Assembly (NCBI GenBank): GCA_018668595.1
Contig: JABJCP010000033.1
Coordinates: 33,955-97,954, forward strand
Direction of reading: 5' to 3'
Length of the DNA stretch: 64,000 nucleotides
Origin: Candidatus Woesearchaeota archaeon
GTDB taxonomy: Archaea; Nanobdellota; Nanobdellia; Woesearchaeales; UBA11576
Positions 61,982-64,000 of this stretch are shown here, one piece after another; within the stretch, counting starts at the first letter, position 1, and the number at the start of each line of letters is the position of its first letter. Under the pieces are notes generated by a model. It saw only the letters and a list, made by a program, of their open reading frames with translations, searched no databases and was not told the DNA's origin. The translations under genes and the position numbers were made by a program.

Positions 61982-63478
61982 TCAATAACTCCTACTAAAA
62001 AAAGTTACACATGTTGCAGGTTTTCCACAGTGGAAGCATTTTGCACCTTCTGCAGGCATACCTTCATCTCCATTCGGAACATTTCTTGATGATGCGCCTC
62101 CAGTTTTGTCTTTTATCCAATCTTCGCATTCATCTTCTCCACAAAAATTTACTTTAACTAATTTTTTTGCTTCATACGCACTCATAAATGCGTCCCAGTC
62201 ATTAACTTCGAAAATACTTTCATCCAAGTGAAGTTTTGCTTTATCAAATAATGCTTGGTGCATGAGTTCTAGTTGTTCAGGAACTACTTCTTTTAGATCT
62301 TCTATTTTTATAAATTGCTTTTCACCATTATCTCGTCGAACAAATACAACTTGTCCAGCATCTAAATCTCGAGGACCAATTTCAATTCTCAATGGAACTC
62401 CTTTAAATTCCCATTCATTATATTTCCAGCCAGGAGTTACTTCATCTCTATCGTCGAGAATAGGATGAAATTCAGCAAGCATATTTTTTATTTCATCTGC
62501 TTTATTCAAAACTGCTTCACGAGTTTTATCAAACAAAATTGGAACTATTACAATTTTATTAAATGCTACACGAGGAGGTAAAACCAATCCTTTATCATCG
62601 CCATGCATCATCACCATAGTTCCAATAAGTCTAGTGGATATTCCCCAACTACTATGCCAAGGAGTGTGTTTTTGACCATCTTGTCCAAGAAAACTAACAT
62701 CAAATGCTTTCATGAATCCTTGTCCAAGATTATGACTTGTTCCTGCTTGGATTGCTTTTCCATCTGGCAAAAATGCTTCAATGCTATATGTTGCAAGAGC
62801 TCCTGCAAATTTTTCTTTTTCAGATTTTCTTCCGGTTAAAACAGGAAACGCAAGTAATTCTTCACAAAGTATTTTATATTCTTCAAGCATGTCAAGAACA
62901 TCTAAATTACATTCTTCTTCTGTTGCATAAACACAGTGTCCTTCTTGCCATAAAAATTCTCTTGATCTTAAAAATAATCTTGTAGCCTTTGTTTCCCACC
63001 TTACTATATTACACCATTGATTTATTTTTAGAGGTAGGTCCCTCCAGCTTCTAACCCATCTTGAAAACGAATCACACATTACTGCTTCTGATGTTGGACG
63101 CAGAGCTAATCGTTCTCCACCTTCATCTTTATTTGCAACCCATGCAAGTTCTGGAGTAAATCCTTCAAAATGATCTGCTTCTTTTTGAAAAAATGATTCG
63201 GGAATAAATAATGGAAAGTAAGTGTTGTCAACATTATGTTGTTTGATTATTTTGTCAAAATACTTTTGTATTGCTTCCCAAATCTTATATCCTCTTGGTC
63301 GAATAACATAACATCCTTTTGATGGAGCATGCTCTGCAAGTTCTGCTTTTAGAACTAATTGAGAATACCATTCAGACATATCTTCTGATTTCTTTACTGT
63401 AAGACCTAAGCTATTTTGGTCTTCTGAATTTGAATTATTTTTTTTATTATTTTTCTTATTTTTATTTTCATCAGTCAA
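61982..63478 (-). CDS. proS: prolyl-tRNA synthetase (archaeal/eukaryotic type)
   Basis: 498 aa. A Lys/Asn-rich N-terminal extension of about 25 residues precedes the core. CYVIRPRGYKIWEAIQ, LRPTSEAVM (motif 2 region), and FLWQEGHCVYAT mark the archaeal type. The anticodon-binding domain contains EIGPRDLDAGQVVFVRRD. The C-terminal zinc domain has CGEDECEDW and CFHCGKPATC, and the protein ends in a Tyr, as typical. No bacterial editing insertion. Confidence 0.97.
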   Translation of the reverse strand: MTDENKNKKNNKKNNSNSEDQNSLGLTVKKSEDMSEWYSQLVLKAELAEHAPSKGCYVIRPRGYKIWEAIQKYFDKIIKQHNVDNTYFPLFIPESFFQKEADHFEGFTPELAWVANKDEGGERLALRPTSEAVMCDSFSRWVRSWRDLPLKINQWCNIVRWETKATRLFLRSREFLWQEGHCVYATEEECNLDVLDMLEEYKILCEELLAFPVLTGRKSEKEKFAGALATYSIEAFLPDGKAIQAGTSHNLGQGFMKAFDVSFLGQDGQKHTPWHSSWGISTRLIGTMVMMHGDDKGLVLPPRVAFNKIVIVPILFDKTREAVLNKADEIKNMLAEFHPILDDRDEVTPGWKYNEWEFKGVPLRIEIGPRDLDAGQVVFVRRDNGEKQFIKIEDLKEVVPEQLELMHQALFDKAKLHLDESIFEVNDWDAFMSAYEAKKLVKVNFCGEDECEDWIKDKTGGASSRNVPNGDEGMPAEGAKCFHCGKPATCVTFFSRSY

Positions 63479-63872
63479 TTTAACACCTTGGCTTATTTTA
63501 GTTTAATTTATTTTAATTTAGTTTAAGGTAATTTAATGCACAGTATAATGATAAATAGATATTCTAAACAACAAAAGTCATTTGATTTATAAATATTACG
63601 GGCACATTAGAAAAAAATCTCTTAATATAATATGACCCATCAATTGTCTTTTAAAACTTCCTGAATTCTAAACTCATAAAAATAGAAACTGCTCCCCTAA
63701 CAAGGAATACAACCACCACTCTGCTTTGATTTTACCATAAATACGAATATAACATCCAAATTTATAAATATTTCTTAATATTTCTTAATATTTATCTAAA
63801 AAAGATGAAAATAACAACATTATTTTCCAATATGTAAACTTATCAACATAAAAATTTATAAAAAATGAACCT
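63479..63872. other. intergenic region before IS200/IS605 end
   Basis: 394 bp, AT-rich. A TATA box (TTTATAAATAT near 63587) is followed by a short frame MTHQLSFKTS only, and by a less AT-rich stretch (63690-63725). TATTTCTTAATATTTCTTAATATTT is a direct repeat (given here as two copies of TATTTCTTAA). No convincing gene. Confidence 0.4.
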
Positions 63873-63892
63873 CCTCGCCCTAAAGGGCGAGG
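63873..63892 (-). repeat. IS200/IS605-type terminal hairpin
   Basis: CCTCGCCC-TAAA-GGGCGAGG, a perfect GC-rich hairpin in AT-rich DNA just beyond the stop codon of the transposase remnant. IS200/IS605 ends carry such subterminal hairpins, which the Y1 transposase recognises as single-stranded DNA. Confidence 0.7.
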
Positions 63893-63894
63893 TA

Positions 63895-64000
63895 TCATAA
63901 GACGAAAGACGTGATCATCTTTTGTTGATTCGTGTCCCAACAACCTTGGGAATGAGAAATGTAATGTTTGATTGTATCTGCTGTAACATTTCCCACGGAA
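63895..64000 (-). mobile_element. IS200/IS605 Y1 transposase (TnpA) C-terminus, cut by window edge
   Basis: Frame entering from the right edge: SVGNVTADTIKHYISHSQ..., ending TSFVL and a TGA at 63895-63897. The SVGNVTADTIKHYI pattern is typical of the last helix of archaeal TnpA (compare xVGNVSxETVKRYIExQ). Only about 34 residues are inside the window, so whether the gene is intact is unknown. The element's end hairpin lies 3 nt downstream. Confidence 0.65.

Noticed and set aside
1..64000. CRISPR array, rRNA genes or prophage
   Set aside because: No regularly spaced repeats of 24-40 bp, no rRNA-like GC-rich region, and no phage structural or integrase genes were seen.

Overview
The window is AT-rich archaeal chromosome. 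Archaeal-type markers are spread along it: an archaeal AlaRS and ProRS, an FttA/aCPSF1 termination ribonuclease, a proteasome beta subunit, an Orc1/Cdc6 initiator, NreA, HerA, RtcB, a COG1855 PIN-ATPase, two TrmB-family regulators, and tRNA genes that all carry introns. Short genes, PGF-pre-PGF-like surface proteins and membrane proteins ending in a small helical domain suggest a DPANN lineage, perhaps Woesearchaeota or Pacearchaeota. That placement is inference. Two kinds of translation start are visible. Some genes have GAGGTG-type Shine-Dalgarno (SD) sites. Others have a TATA box about 25 nt before the start codon, as in leaderless mRNAs.

Layout. Positions 1-5300 (+) hold a 5'-nucleotidase cut by the window edge, an XPD-like helicase, two unknown proteins, an O-methyltransferase and a PUA protein. 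Positions 5500-13490 are a mostly minus-strand accessory island of small unknown proteins plus an FGase-like hydrolase, a P-loop ATPase, BtpA, Maf and radical SAM proteins. Four copies of a 24-bp inverted repeat (TTGTTGT-N10-ACAACAA) stand 3-5 nt upstream of the TATA boxes in this island. One copy lies in the divergent promoter of a TrmB-family regulator, so the island looks like a local regulon. Positions 13500-26800 hold MTHFR, endonuclease V, AlaRS, NreA, a membrane pyrophosphatase with an apparent CTG start, RtcB and others. A tandem pair of covarying C-rich small RNAs sits at 20.2-20.6 kb. Positions 26900-28200 hold two copies of a 36-bp element encoding short peptides that contain CIHC, a tRNA-His gene and a GNAT gene with a disrupted 5' end. 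Positions 28260-29680 hold Cdc6 next to a candidate replication origin.

Positions 30200-46960 hold TsaC, SerRS, COG1855, a secreted transglutaminase-like protein, FBPase, a PLP-dependent sulfur enzyme and an adenosine kinase-SAH hydrolase fusion. Positions 47000-57200 hold tRNA-Ser, an initiator tRNA-Met with two introns (one in the T arm), a second TrmB regulator, RNase HII, a DUF371-HAD fusion, HerA and two tandem paralogous HTH proteins. Positions 57270-64000 hold FttA with an unusual catalytic motif, PsmB, a surface protein, ProRS and the end of an IS200/IS605 element cut by the window edge.

Functional links. The PLP sulfur enzyme, the adenosine kinase-SAH hydrolase fusion and MTHFR all belong to one-carbon, methionine and SAH metabolism. 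AlaRS, SerRS, ProRS, TsaC, RtcB, PUA and the tRNAs form an information-processing set. The strongest candidates for undescribed biology are the TrmB operator regulon, the twin C-rich RNAs, the CIHC peptides and the kinase-SAHH fusion.
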